Shown here: piece by piece, positions 41,311-49,868 of the stretch
How positions within the stretch are numbered: position 1 is the first letter of the stretch
How the letters are laid out: each line of letters starts with the position of its first letter
Assembly (NCBI GenBank): GCA_023410475.1
Contig: JAEYPS010000014.1
Location: 1-64,000, forward strand
Origin: Bacillota bacterium
Lineage (GTDB): Bacteria > Bacillota > Clostridia > Christensenellales > SZUA-584
DNA length: 64,000 nucleotides
Reading direction: 5' to 3'
Position numbers and translations under genes: made by a program
Notes under the pieces: model-generated
Seen by the model: the letters and a program-made list of their open reading frames with translations, nothing else
Databases searched by the model: none
Told to the model about the DNA's origin: nothing

Positions 41311-42390
41311 CTATTTCTTAAGCCACAGGTCTATCGGCCTGTCGACCTTGGCGTAAAACGGCAGCGAGACCTTCTGACCCGTCCTTGCCGATTCATACGC
41401 CGCGTATATCATCTCGAGTACGGCGCGGCCGTCTTCGCCCGTTACCTTTGGCTCAAGGTCTTCGCGCACGCACTTTATAAAATGCGCAAGCTCATGCGGA
41501 TATCCCTGGTTGAACGCCTCTTCAAACACCGTAAAGCTCCAGCCCTGAGTCGAGCCCGCCTTTTCCATCGCGTAGCCGTAGCCCTCAAGGCTGTATGTAA
41601 GGGCGCTGTTGCCCCTGAACAGGTCGGCGTAGGACACGCCCTTGTTGCCGTACACTTCGATACGGTCGTCCATGCCTCCATGCTTAGCCCAGCTGTCCTC
41701 CGCAATGCCGAGCACACCGTTCTCGAATTCGACCAATGTCACGGTGTTGTCGTCGCAGACGGTATCGTGCATTACCGTCGACATCGAGGCGTACACGCTC
41801 TTTATCTTCGGGTTGCCCCCAAGTATCCATCTCATCCACGCGAGCGCGTGACAGCCCATGTCCATCATTACTCCGCCGCCCGCGAGGTCTTTCTCATAAA
41901 ACCATCTGCTGTGCGGCCCTGAGTGTTTTTCGGCCTGCTTTATCATGTATACGTCGCCCACCGCTCCGTTGTTTACGAGCTCACGCACACGCTCATATTT
42001 GGGCGCAAAGCAGAGCTCTTCCGCGTACATCAGCTTTTTACCCGCGTTTTTGCAGGCCGCTATCATCTCATCCGCCTGCTCAAGCGTCAGCGCGATGGGC
42101 TTCTCGATAATAACGTGCTTGCCGCTCTTCGCGGCTTTCAGGCACGGCTCGTAATGCATATAGTTGGGAAGGCAGATATCCACTACCTCGCAGCCGCTCT
42201 TTTCAAGCAGCTCGTCTATGTCGGTATAATGCTGCGCTATTCCGTAATGCTCCGCGAACGCTTTCGCTTTTTCGGCGCTGCGTCCGTAGACGGCGACGAC
42301 TCCGGCGTCGGGAACAAAACGCTCATATGATTCCATGTGGATATTAGCTATAAAGCCTAATCCCAGCAACGCTACTTTTGTTTTCTCCAT
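41311..42390 (-). CDS. Gfo/Idh/MocA family oxidoreductase
   Basis: A sugar dehydrogenase-type protein of 359 aa. The Rossmann motif is VALLGLGFIANIHMESY, the catalytic-lysine motif IEKPIALT is at 95-102, and GGGVMMDMGCHALAWMRW holds the usual Asp and His positions. The ATG at 42390 follows AAAGGAGG; a TTG immediately upstream is not needed. It lies in the SIS operon, third paralogue of the region. It is closest in form to enzymes that oxidise C3 of glucose-like rings or N-acetylhexosamines, but the substrate is inferred only from neighbours. Confidence 0.88.
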   Translation of the reverse strand: MEKTKVALLGLGFIANIHMESYERFVPDAGVVAVYGRSAEKAKAFAEHYGIAQHYTDIDELLEKSGCEVVDICLPNYMHYEPCLKAAKSGKHVIIEKPIALTLEQADEMIAACKNAGKKLMYAEELCFAPKYERVRELVNNGAVGDVYMIKQAEKHSGPHSRWFYEKDLAGGGVMMDMGCHALAWMRWILGGNPKIKSVYASMSTVMHDTVCDDNTVTLVEFENGVLGIAEDSWAKHGGMDDRIEVYGNKGVSYADLFRGNSALTYSLEGYGYAMEKAGSTQGWSFTVFEEAFNQGYPHELAHFIKCVREDLEPKVTGEDGRAVLEMIYAAYESARTGQKVSLPFYAKVDRPIDLWLKK

Positions 42391-42471
42391 CAAAAACCTC
42401 CTTTGATTTTGCCCCGTTCTTCATTGGGGTTATTCTCACCGCAAAAAGTTTTTGGCTTTTTGGGGACGTGC

Positions 42472-43209
42472 TTATTCCAGCAGGCCGGCGGCCTGCTCGT
42501 CCATTATAAACTCTACATTACCGTGGCCTTTGAGCAATGTGCCGGGCAGCGTGTTGGACTTTCCCATACTGAACATCCTTTTAACGATCTCCCTTTTTTT
42601 CTTACCCGTAATCAGCAGCTGAACCTTTTTCGATTCAAGTATACTCTTTATTCCGAGCGTTATCCCGTATGATATGTCGGGAGCTTCCTTAAAGTATTTT
42701 ACCGCAACCTTCTTCGTTACCGTATCAAGCTTCACTACATGCGAACGTTTTTCGGGATCCGTACCTGGCTCGTTCAAAGCAAGGTGTCCGTTCATGCCGA
42801 GCCCGAGAAACATATAGTCTATGCCGCCGAGCTCTTCAATAAATCTGTCTATATCGCGGCACTCATTCTCGAGGTCTGCGGCTTTGCCGTCAAACAGCCT
42901 TATGTTCTCTTTCTTTATGTTTATATGATCATATATGTTGCGGCGCAGGAAGTTCTCACAGCTGCCGTCGTCGCTGCCAGACAGCCCGACCCATTCGTCA
43001 AGGCCGACTACACTGACATTCGAAAAGTCTGCTGACCCATTACTGCTGCTTTCTTTAAGTATATCAAAAAGTTCCAAGGATGTATGCCCCGCCGCGAGAC
43101 AAATTAGCGCGCCGGGCTTGTTTTTTATTATCTTTAAAAGCGTCCCGGCGCAGTAGCGCGACGCTTCCGTGCTGTCCTCGAATATCTTTTTTACATCTTC
43201 CATTTTCAC
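42472..43209 (-). CDS. Glucosamine-6-phosphate deaminase-like protein
   Basis: A 245-aa member of the NagB/6-phosphogluconolactonase family. NagB converts glucosamine-6-P to fructose-6-P and ammonia. Aligned to E. coli NagB, D72 corresponds to D71 here (VVGLDEWVG), H143 to H142 and E148 to E147 (GHLALNEPG), but the D141 position is Asn (LGMNGH, N140). Family proteins with this change may have altered activity or act on a different amino-sugar phosphate. It overlaps the URO-D-like gene upstream (ATGA). With the SIS protein, deacetylase and hexokinase it suggests amino-sugar chemistry. Confidence 0.78.
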   Translation of the reverse strand: MKMEDVKKIFEDSTEASRYCAGTLLKIIKNKPGALICLAAGHTSLELFDILKESSSNGSADFSNVSVVGLDEWVGLSGSDDGSCENFLRRNIYDHINIKKENIRLFDGKAADLENECRDIDRFIEELGGIDYMFLGLGMNGHLALNEPGTDPEKRSHVVKLDTVTKKVAVKYFKEAPDISYGITLGIKSILESKKVQLLITGKKKREIVKRMFSMGKSNTLPGTLLKGHGNVEFIMDEQAAGLLE

Positions 43210-44456
43210 TTATCTCCGTTGAACTCCCTTACCGCTTCGGCCATCGCTGCAATATTCTCCACCGGCACCTCCGCCGTAATGTTGTGTATCGTTCCGAACA
43301 CGAATCCTCCGCCTTCAGAGAATATCTCACAGCACTCGATAACCTCAGAGCGAACCTGCTCCGGTGTTCCGAACGGAAGGGTACTCTGCGTATTGACGCC
43401 GCCGCCCCAGAACACGATATCGCTGCCGAACGTTTTTTTCAGTTCCCGTCTGTCCATGCCCTGCGCGCTCCACTGGACGGGGTTTAGAATGTCGAATCCG
43501 CTCTCTATCATCGAAGGTATCAGCGGCGCTAATGAGCCGCACGAGTGCTTGAACGTTTTCCATGTCGTATTGTCGTGTATCCAGCCGTTAATGCGCTTGT
43601 AATACGGCATGTAGAGGCTCTCGAATGTATCCGTAGAGCAGAATGGGAAATTTTGAGTGCCGAAATCCGTGCCGCAGACGTACGCGACGTGTATCGCGTC
43701 TCCAAGCACATCCCAGATAGATTTTAAATTCTTGATTGCGATGTTTGTCTGATATTCGAATATCTGATGAAGGAAATCCTGCCGTATCGCTGTCGACACA
43801 TACCACTCTGTTATATCTCTTATGCCTTTTGGCTCTCTGAGCATAATTCCGGGAACAAGGGCTATGTCTCCTATGCCCGTGCCTCCCGGGTTGCCGACCA
43901 CGCCGTATTTTCCCGAAAGCGCGCCTCTGGCGTCTTTGAAATATTGCAGCGTCTTATCGCTCACGGGAGCGAACTCCTCGGTATTGTCTTCGAGCTTCAA
44001 ATCGTCTTCGTTAAAATGGTTCTGCCGTATTATTGCGTCGAAGAAGTACCCTCCCTCGGGCATCACGGCGCAAGGCGCGTAATCCGTATCACCGCACGCG
44101 TATATATATGTCTTGCCGCACTCTTGTCGCGTAACAAACCCTTCGGGCACGAGAACGTCCTGCCCCCAGGGCGTCCTCCATTCCCTGAATTTCTCGTTAA
44201 AGTATCCTATGAGCGTATACGGGTTCCAAAGAGGTTCAGTGTCTATGCCCATAGCATCGCGAAGGTCGTCGTCCACTCTGCCCAGCATCTGATAAGGCTC
44301 GATGATAGTCACAGGCCGTTTTTCAAGCCCGTAGTATTCCCTCAGCCGCTGCAGAGGTTTCGCGTGTATGCCGGATACGGCCGTTCCGCCGATGTCAAGC
44401 GGTACTTTGCCTTCCCTGTGATAAAGGGCCGCCAAAAACTTTTCTTTGGATTCCAT
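43206..44456 (-). CDS. Uroporphyrinogen-decarboxylase-family protein
   Basis: A URO-D/MtaA/MtbA superfamily TIM-barrel protein of 416 aa. True HemE is about 350 aa and starts with a conserved Arg-Pro segment missing here; no other heme gene is near. Features of the non-heme branch include PLDIGGTAVSGIHAKPL near the start, a middle strand with VCGTDFGTQNFPF, and WKTFKHSCGSLAPLIPSMIESG, where the His-x-Cys-Gly matches zinc-binding HxCG in corrinoid methyltransferases. Such proteins are frequent in clostridial sugar clusters without known reaction. A methyl-transfer or demethylation step is conceivable. The ATG at 44456 follows GGGGTGA. Confidence 0.8.
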   Translation of the reverse strand: MESKEKFLAALYHREGKVPLDIGGTAVSGIHAKPLQRLREYYGLEKRPVTIIEPYQMLGRVDDDLRDAMGIDTEPLWNPYTLIGYFNEKFREWRTPWGQDVLVPEGFVTRQECGKTYIYACGDTDYAPCAVMPEGGYFFDAIIRQNHFNEDDLKLEDNTEEFAPVSDKTLQYFKDARGALSGKYGVVGNPGGTGIGDIALVPGIMLREPKGIRDITEWYVSTAIRQDFLHQIFEYQTNIAIKNLKSIWDVLGDAIHVAYVCGTDFGTQNFPFCSTDTFESLYMPYYKRINGWIHDNTTWKTFKHSCGSLAPLIPSMIESGFDILNPVQWSAQGMDRRELKKTFGSDIVFWGGGVNTQSTLPFGTPEQVRSEVIECCEIFSEGGGFVFGTIHNITAEVPVENIAAMAEAVREFNGDK

Positions 44457-44513
44457 TTACATCACCCCGAAATACTTATTTCGCGTATTTGCTCGCAGCC
44501 GGCTAAGTGTCTA

Positions 44514-45545
44514 TCACTTAGTTATAGTTATTTTATTCAGATATCTTGGTTTGTCGGGGTCGAGCCCCTTTGCCGCAGTCAGCCCGTACGCGAACAGCTG
44601 CGCTACCGCAAGGTGATAGAACGGCAGCACAGCGGGAGACGCCTGCGGAATCATGATATGCATGCCGGCCATACCCGCTGTCTCGCTGCTTGGGGTTATC
44701 GCCATCGTCCTTGCGCCTATTTCACGAAGCTTTTCAAGCATGCTTATTTCGTCGCTGAGCACCGCGCCTGCGCTGCTGTATAAAAACACCGGCGTATTCT
44801 TCTCGACCATAGCCATAGGCCCGTGCCAGAAGTCGGATATCGCGTAGGCATAGCTCAACGTATATGTCGTCTCCTGCATCTTCAGCGCGGCTTCGAGAAC
44901 TATGGGATAAACAAACCCTCTGCCCAGTATGAAGCACCTGTCCATATCCTTGTAGTCCTTCATAACCGCGGCTATATCGTCAGCCCTCAGCAGAAAATCG
45001 CCTATGCTGTCCGGCAGTCGCCGCAGCTCTTCAGTAAGCTCGTTGTCGCGCACAAAGCTGCCTATGAGCATAGCCATAAGGTAAAGCTGAGCCATAAACG
45101 TTTTTGTCGCGGCCACGCTCTTCTCGTTTCCGGCGTTGCAGTACAGATGGTAATCCGCTTCCTCCGCTACGGGAGAAGCGAGAGCGTTCGTGCAGGCGAG
45201 CGTGAGCGCCCCTTGCCTTTTCGCTTCCTTGAGCAGCATCCTTACGTCTTCGGCCATGCCGGACTGTGTGATGCCAATGACCATAGTATCTTTATATTCA
45301 AGCTTAGCGTTATAAAGCGTAACGACGGAAGGCGCCGCAAGTGACACAGGGATACCCGACATTATTTCAAAACAGTATTTGGCGTAGATAGCCGCGTGAT
45401 CGCTTGTGCCTCTCGCGGTGATAACAATACACCGGGGCTTTTTTCTTTTCAGCTTCTTTATTATTCCGTTTATCGCTTCTATATTGTATTCATGGCATTC
45501 CTTCAGTATTTTTGGCTGTTCCATGATCTCGTTGTACATATACAT
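44514..45545 (-). CDS. SIS-domain sugar isomerase (GlmS isomerase-like)
   Basis: A double SIS-domain protein of 343 aa, like the isomerase half of GlmS without the glutaminase, and like AgaS/FrlB-type deaminase-isomerases. Domain 1 has VITARGTSDHAAIYAKY and MVIGITQSGMAEDVRMLLKEA; domain 2 has CFILGRGFVYPIVLEAALKMQE followed by YAISDFWHGPMAMVE, the equivalents of the GlmS LKE and HGP motifs. It would bind an amino-sugar or ketose phosphate. I chose the ATG at 45545, 10 bases after GAGAGGGG. It opens the operon with an operator-overlapped promoter at 45684-45712. Confidence 0.85.
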   Translation of the reverse strand: MYMYNEIMEQPKILKECHEYNIEAINGIIKKLKRKKPRCIVITARGTSDHAAIYAKYCFEIMSGIPVSLAAPSVVTLYNAKLEYKDTMVIGITQSGMAEDVRMLLKEAKRQGALTLACTNALASPVAEEADYHLYCNAGNEKSVAATKTFMAQLYLMAMLIGSFVRDNELTEELRRLPDSIGDFLLRADDIAAVMKDYKDMDRCFILGRGFVYPIVLEAALKMQETTYTLSYAYAISDFWHGPMAMVEKNTPVFLYSSAGAVLSDEISMLEKLREIGARTMAITPSSETAGMAGMHIMIPQASPAVLPFYHLAVAQLFAYGLTAAKGLDPDKPRYLNKITITK

Positions 45546-45683
45546 ATAAGTCAAACCCCTCTCAACCAATCTTCTTCGTAATGCCGTTTTTGAGGCATTT
45601 TTTGTTTCAGGCTGATTCTACGCTTCTATTGCTTATGATTGTGGGTATTAATACTATAACCGGATTTCATATGATTTGATTTA

Positions 45684-45712
45684 ATAATAACCCTTCACTA
45701 CCTTTGTGTCAA
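45684..45712 (-). promoter_or_regulatory. Promoter of the SIS-hexokinase operon
   Basis: Leftward -35 TTGACA (45707-45712), 17-base spacer and -10 TATTAT (45684-45689). The -35 abuts the operator exactly as in the GRE operon. The leader of about 135 bases contains the short stem AATGCC/GGCATT near 45593. Confidence 0.8.
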
Positions 45713-45740
45713 TGGTATAACCACTAAACGGTTATACCAA
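45713..45740. promoter_or_regulatory. Tandem GntR-type operators between the SIS operon and the GGT gene
   Basis: Two copies, TGGTATAACCA (45713-45723) and CGGTTATACCAA (45729-45740), with centres about 16-17 bases apart. They are mirror images and would place two dimers side by side upstream of two divergent promoters. Confidence 0.75.
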
Positions 45741-45772
45741 TTTATAAAATGTTTATTTCAAAATTCATTGAT

Positions 45773-45801
45773 TTGCACTATGCCGTTTTACGCGTTAGAA
45801 T
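45773..45801 (+). promoter_or_regulatory. Promoter of the gamma-glutamyltransferase gene
   Basis: -35 TTGCAC (45773-45778), 17-base spacer and -10 TAGAAT (45796-45801), about 46 bases before the ATG. The tandem operators lie 33 bases upstream of the -35. Confidence 0.65.
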
Positions 45802-45846
45802 AAAGAAATAACAGAAGCACAGAATTAACGACTATGAGGTGGCCAG

Positions 45847-47457
45847 ATGAAATTCGATATGATGCGCTATCCGTTCCCCTCCCGCAGATACGCCGTCCAC
45901 GGTCGTAAAGGGATTGTAGCAACGAGCCAGTATATCGCCGCTCAGGCTGGGCTCGACGCGCTTAAAAAAGGCGGCAACGCCATAGACGCGGCTGTAGCGT
46001 CAGCGGCCTGCCTGACCGTTGTAGAGCCCTGCTCAAACGGCATAGGCGGTGACGCGTTTGCCATCGTCTGGACGGGCGGTAGGATGTACGGGCTTAACTC
46101 AAGCGGACCCGCGCCTATGGCGCTTTCAGCGGAAAAGCTTTATTCCATGGGGCATAAAACCATGCCGGTATTTGGCTGGGAGGCCGTCACCGTCCCCGGA
46201 GCGCCAGCCGCGTGGGCGGCTCTTAACTCACGTTTCGGCAGGCTTGCGCTTTCAGACACGGTAAGCGCCGCGATACAGTATGCCCGCGAAGGCTTTGCGG
46301 TATCCCCCATCGTGGCTGAAGGCTGGAACAAAGCGGAGCGGATATACCGCAGCAAGCTGCCAGAGTCGCTCAAAAAGCACTGGTACGATACGTTTACAAA
46401 GGACGGCCGCGCACCTTTAAGCGCAGAAGTGTTCCGTCTGCCCCATCACGCGGATACGCTTGAAGAGATAGCGCGCACGGATGCCAAGAGCTTTTACCGC
46501 GGGGAGCTAGCCGGGAAAATATGCGAGTTTTCATCCAGTACCGGAGGCTATCTTGATATGGCCGATCTGTCCGCGTTCAAGCCCGAATGGGCGGAGCCTT
46601 TAAGCGTCAGATACAGAGGCCACGAGGTGTGGGAGCTTCCTCCGAACGGCCACGGCATGATAGCGCTTATGGCGCTGAATATACTCGAGGGCTTCGACAC
46701 GTTTGTATTAGGAGACCCGCAGGCGCTGCACAGGCAGATAGAGGCAGTGAAGCTTGCGTTCTCGGACGGGCTAAAATATATCGCGGATCCCGGCTATATG
46801 AAAACCGATGTGGGCGAGCTGCTATCACCGGAGTATGCCGCGAAGAGACGAGCTCTGATAAACGATAATGCGATAGTTCCCCTGCCCGGAAGCTTCGACG
46901 ACCACGGCACTGTATATCTCGCCGCGGCAGACGCAGAGGGCAATATGGTTTCGTATATACAGAGCAACTACATGGGCTTTGGCTCGGGGCTCGTCGTTCC
47001 GGGAACGGGGATTGCGCTGCATAACCGCGGGGCGAATTTTTCTCTCGACTCCGGGAGCGCAAACTGCCTCGCCCCCGGCAAGCGCCCATACCATACTATA
47101 ATCCCCGGCTTCCTGACGCAAGGCGGAAAGCCTGTAGGGCCATTCGGCGTTATGGGAGGCTTTATGCAGCCTCAAGGGCATGTGCAGGTGATAGTGAATA
47201 TGCTCGACTACGGCCTCAACCCTCAGGCGGCTCTCGACAGCCCGCGCTGGCGCTGGGACGACGGATTGGATATCGCCGTTGAAGCGAGCTTTGACGCCGG
47301 GCTCACTAATGAGCTGTCGAGCCAGGGCCATAAACTGCGCCGTGAGTCTTCGTATATAGGAGCATTCGGGCGCGGACAGATAATCCTGCGGGATGAGCAC
47401 GGGGTGCTTACGGCAGGCACGGAGCCCAGAGCCGATTCTGCGGCGGCCGTATGGTAA
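45847..47457 (+). CDS. Gamma-glutamyltransferase family protein
   Basis: An N-terminal nucleophile hydrolase precursor of 536 aa that self-cleaves to form large and small subunits and transfers or hydrolyses gamma-glutamyl groups. The maturation and catalytic threonine is probably T355 in FDDHGTVYLAAAD. Other features are GGNAIDAAVA near residue 42, the oxyanion region NGIGGDAF and GPFGVMGGFMQPQGHVQV near the end. No signal peptide is present, so it is cytosolic, as with YwrD-like proteins. Its divergence from a putative operator region shared with the sugar operon suggests that the substrate may be a gamma-glutamyl or other amide-linked conjugate. RBS GAGGTGG lies before the ATG. Confidence 0.87.
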   Translation: MKFDMMRYPFPSRRYAVHGRKGIVATSQYIAAQAGLDALKKGGNAIDAAVASAACLTVVEPCSNGIGGDAFAIVWTGGRMYGLNSSGPAPMALSAEKLYSMGHKTMPVFGWEAVTVPGAPAAWAALNSRFGRLALSDTVSAAIQYAREGFAVSPIVAEGWNKAERIYRSKLPESLKKHWYDTFTKDGRAPLSAEVFRLPHHADTLEEIARTDAKSFYRGELAGKICEFSSSTGGYLDMADLSAFKPEWAEPLSVRYRGHEVWELPPNGHGMIALMALNILEGFDTFVLGDPQALHRQIEAVKLAFSDGLKYIADPGYMKTDVGELLSPEYAAKRRALINDNAIVPLPGSFDDHGTVYLAAADAEGNMVSYIQSNYMGFGSGLVVPGTGIALHNRGANFSLDSGSANCLAPGKRPYHTIIPGFLTQGGKPVGPFGVMGGFMQPQGHVQVIVNMLDYGLNPQAALDSPRWRWDDGLDIAVEASFDAGLTNELSSQGHKLRRESSYIGAFGRGQIILRDEHGVLTAGTEPRADSAAAVW

Positions 47458-47474
47458 AAGCGAGATCAATAATC

Positions 47475-47504
47475 AAGGCCTCCCGAGTTTTCGGAAGGCC
47501 TTTT
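47475..47504. terminator. Bidirectional terminator between GGT and symporter genes
   Basis: AAGGCCT-c-CCGA-gttt-TCGG-a-AGGCCTT followed by TT, with A/T tracts on both sides. It serves the convergent GGT and symporter genes. Confidence 0.85.
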
Positions 47505-47528
47505 ATAATATGACAATGCAGGCTGCGT

Positions 47529-49130
47529 CTATGCGGCGGCCTGTTCGTCGACGGCTTTCGCGCTGCCCGTTATGCCCCAGGTTGCGAACCCCGCTATGAA
47601 CGACAGCGGGAGCGCGACTACTATAGCATCGACCATAGCAAGTGTTGCAAGGACGGTGCCTTTAACGAGAGACGTGGTGCCGAATATCAGATTGCATAGC
47701 TGCAGCGCCGACGCCGTCTTCTCCTGTATGAAGAACAGCCAGAATATGCTTACTGCCGTGCCTATTATCATACTTGCGAGCGCCGCGCGCTTCGGGAACT
47801 TCTTGATGTAAAGTGCCGCTATATACGAGGGCAGGAACGCGGCAGCGCACAGCCCGAAGAACAGCGACGTCCCCTGCGCTATAATTGCCATGCTGACGTC
47901 GAGCTTGCTTGAAAGCCATGCGAGCACAGCGCTCATCACGACGCCTATGAGCATCGCTATGCGCGTCAGCGTTATCGTCTTCGCTTTTGCTTTGAGCGAC
48001 TGCTTAATAAAATCCCTGCCGAGAGCCGCGCCCATAGTATGGCTGAGTGCCGACAGCGTCGAGATCGAAGCCGCGAGCAGTATCACGAGGAACACTCCTC
48101 CGAACCATTCGGGGAGAAAAGACTTTATAAAAGCGGGTATTATAGAATCGTTCGCGCCGGCCGCTACAACGGCAACATTCCCTGTGGCGTTATAAAACCC
48201 GACGTTGCTGAGCGCGCCCACAGTGAACGCCACGCCCGTCATGAACAGTATGAATATGCCGCCCGAGAGAACGCCGCGGTTAAGCTCGCGGTCGCTCTTT
48301 ACCGTCATAAACTTAATCGAGAGCTGCGGCTGCGCGAGCACGCCTATTCCGACGCCCGCGACAAGCGACGTAACTATGTTCCACCACAGGGGCGAGCCTC
48401 CAGCTGGCATAGACGTCCATCCGGCAAAGCCTATGCCCGAAAGCTTTGATGTCTGCTCCGCCACACCCGGCATCTCAGGGAGCTGCGCGAGCGCCGTATG
48501 CGCCCTCTCTACGCCGCCCAGCATAGAGTACGTGAAGATTATAAGGAACGCCATTCCGGCGAACATCAGCGCCCCCTGGAACGCGTCGGAGTACATTATG
48601 CCTTTAAGGCCTCCCAGTATGACGGCAACTCCCGCGAGCACCGCTATCACCAGCAGAACAACGTCAAAGCTCACCCCAACATAGTTTGAGATGTAGTCCA
48701 CTATGCCCTTTAATACCGCAGACGCGTATATGGGCATGAACAGGAATATCAGTATCCCCGCATAACCCTGCATAAACTTCGACTTGAACCGCAGCGCGAA
48801 AAACTCGGGCATTGTGTTTGCGCCAAGCTCGTGCCCCATCTTTCTCGTCCTTTTGCCGAACAGCACAAACGCTATGAAAACGCCGACAAGTATGTTGAGC
48901 GCGGTGAGCCATAAAAGCCCCATTCCAAACTGCCCCGCGGCTCCGCCAAAGCCGATTATCGCGGACGTGCTTATAAATGTCGCACCGTACGAGAGCGCCA
49001 TAACGACGGGGTGGATCTTCTTTCCCGCAAGCAGCAGGTCGCTCGTGCTCTTTGTCCTTCTGTATCCCATGAGCGCAAGGAACACCATTACGAGTATATA
49101 TACCCCAAGCGCTATTATTGTGGAGGTCAT
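47529..49130 (-). CDS. Sodium:solute symporter (SSS family)
   Basis: A membrane protein of 533 aa with about 13 helices that imports a solute with Na+. It starts with the periplasmic helix IIALGVYILVMVFLALMGY, then the conserved RRTKSTSDLLLAGKKIHP loop, the broken helix with ATFISTSAIIGFGGAAGQFG and the helix with AGVAVILGGLKGIMYSDAFQG, which matches the family signature. The substrate class is near PutP/PanF, commonly proline, pantothenate or other carboxylates. Its start overlaps the small accessory gene (ATGA). A T-box leader controls both, which predicts an amino-acid substrate. Confidence 0.92.
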   Translation of the reverse strand: MTSTIIALGVYILVMVFLALMGYRRTKSTSDLLLAGKKIHPVVMALSYGATFISTSAIIGFGGAAGQFGMGLLWLTALNILVGVFIAFVLFGKRTRKMGHELGANTMPEFFALRFKSKFMQGYAGILIFLFMPIYASAVLKGIVDYISNYVGVSFDVVLLVIAVLAGVAVILGGLKGIMYSDAFQGALMFAGMAFLIIFTYSMLGGVERAHTALAQLPEMPGVAEQTSKLSGIGFAGWTSMPAGGSPLWWNIVTSLVAGVGIGVLAQPQLSIKFMTVKSDRELNRGVLSGGIFILFMTGVAFTVGALSNVGFYNATGNVAVVAAGANDSIIPAFIKSFLPEWFGGVFLVILLAASISTLSALSHTMGAALGRDFIKQSLKAKAKTITLTRIAMLIGVVMSAVLAWLSSKLDVSMAIIAQGTSLFFGLCAAAFLPSYIAALYIKKFPKRAALASMIIGTAVSIFWLFFIQEKTASALQLCNLIFGTTSLVKGTVLATLAMVDAIVVALPLSFIAGFATWGITGSAKAVDEQAAA

Positions 49131-49261
49131 TTCTTTTCACCCCCGTTCTTTTCACCGTTGCCTTTGTTCCAGTTAACGATTCCGTAGATTACGCACAGAA
49201 GCGCCGAACCCAAACAAAAGACCACTGCTATCCACACTGATGCGTCCGGTAATCCCAACAT
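49127..49261 (-). CDS. Symporter small accessory protein
   Basis: A 44-aa protein: a short start MLGLPDASVW, one membrane helix (about residues 9-28, IAVVFCLGSALLCVIYGIV) and a hydrophilic tail NWNKGNGEKN onward rich in Lys and Gly. The stop overlaps the symporter start by ATGA, so the two are translationally coupled. Short one-helix subunits of this form precede SSS-family symporter genes in many bacteria and are thought to help assembly or function of the transporter. GGAAGGATGG lies before the ATG. Confidence 0.85.
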   Translation of the reverse strand: MLGLPDASVWIAVVFCLGSALLCVIYGIVNWNKGNGEKNGGEKK

Positions 49262-49379
49262 GTTCTTCCATCCTTCCTTTCTGCATTATTGCCGTCTGGT
49301 TTTAACGGCGGTTTATTTTTATTTATTAAGCCATTGTTGCGTAAGGCTAAGCTGTCTGCGTTAAAGAAACTTTTCCAAT

Positions 49380-49662
49380 AAAAAAACCCTTCGTCCTGTT
49401 CAGGGACGAAAGGCTTATATGCCATCCGTGTTACCACCCGGTTTCGCCTGTATTTTCACAGACGCACTCTTTTCAGGCACAAATCATGCCCTATCCTTTT
49501 AACGGCGGAAGCCCGTACCCGCCTACTTACGCTTTCAGCGGATATGCTCGAAAGGGAACTTCGGCCGGGGCTCGTTGTGAGGCTTGCTTCCAGTCAAGGC
49601 AAACCCTCCCTGGCAAACTGACTCCGCCTACTTTCCTTTGTTAACGCATCACATATATATTT
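49380..49662 (-). ncRNA. T-box riboswitch leader
   Basis: A tRNA-sensing leader read leftward. Stem I carries AAAGTAGGCGGA on its 5' side and TCCGC-TGAA-AGC-G on its 3' side; the loop-E-like AGTA/GAA pairing places the specifier codon at 49531-49533, AGC (Ser), tentatively. GTAAGTAGGCGGG follows as stem II/III. The T-box proper is GGGTGGTAACACGG (49426-49439). The terminator CCTTCGTCC-tgaaca-GGACGAAGG with TTTTTTT lies at 49382-49412. It should allow transcription of the accessory and symporter genes when the matching tRNA is uncharged. Together with the promoter it fills most of the 607-base gap; bases 49700-49868 are AT-rich with no feature seen. Confidence 0.88.
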
Positions 49663-49668
49663 GGTTTT

Positions 49669-49696
49669 ATTATAGTATAATAATGCATATTGTCAA
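49669..49696 (-). promoter_or_regulatory. Promoter of the T-box leader
   Basis: Perfect -35 TTGACA (49691-49696) and perfect -10 TATAAT (49669-49674), 16-base spacer, reading leftward. Confidence 0.85.
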
Positions 49697-49868
49697 CCAT
49701 TTTTATTCATATTTATCGCGTTTTTATGCACGCCTTTCATTACTGCTATTATATGATAACTATAGGGCAAACGCTTCACTTGGCAGAAATAAAAAAACTC
49801 CACCTATACTTGAAGCGGCGAGATCATCGTTGACATTATAATATATTGAGATAAAATTATGCGATATC

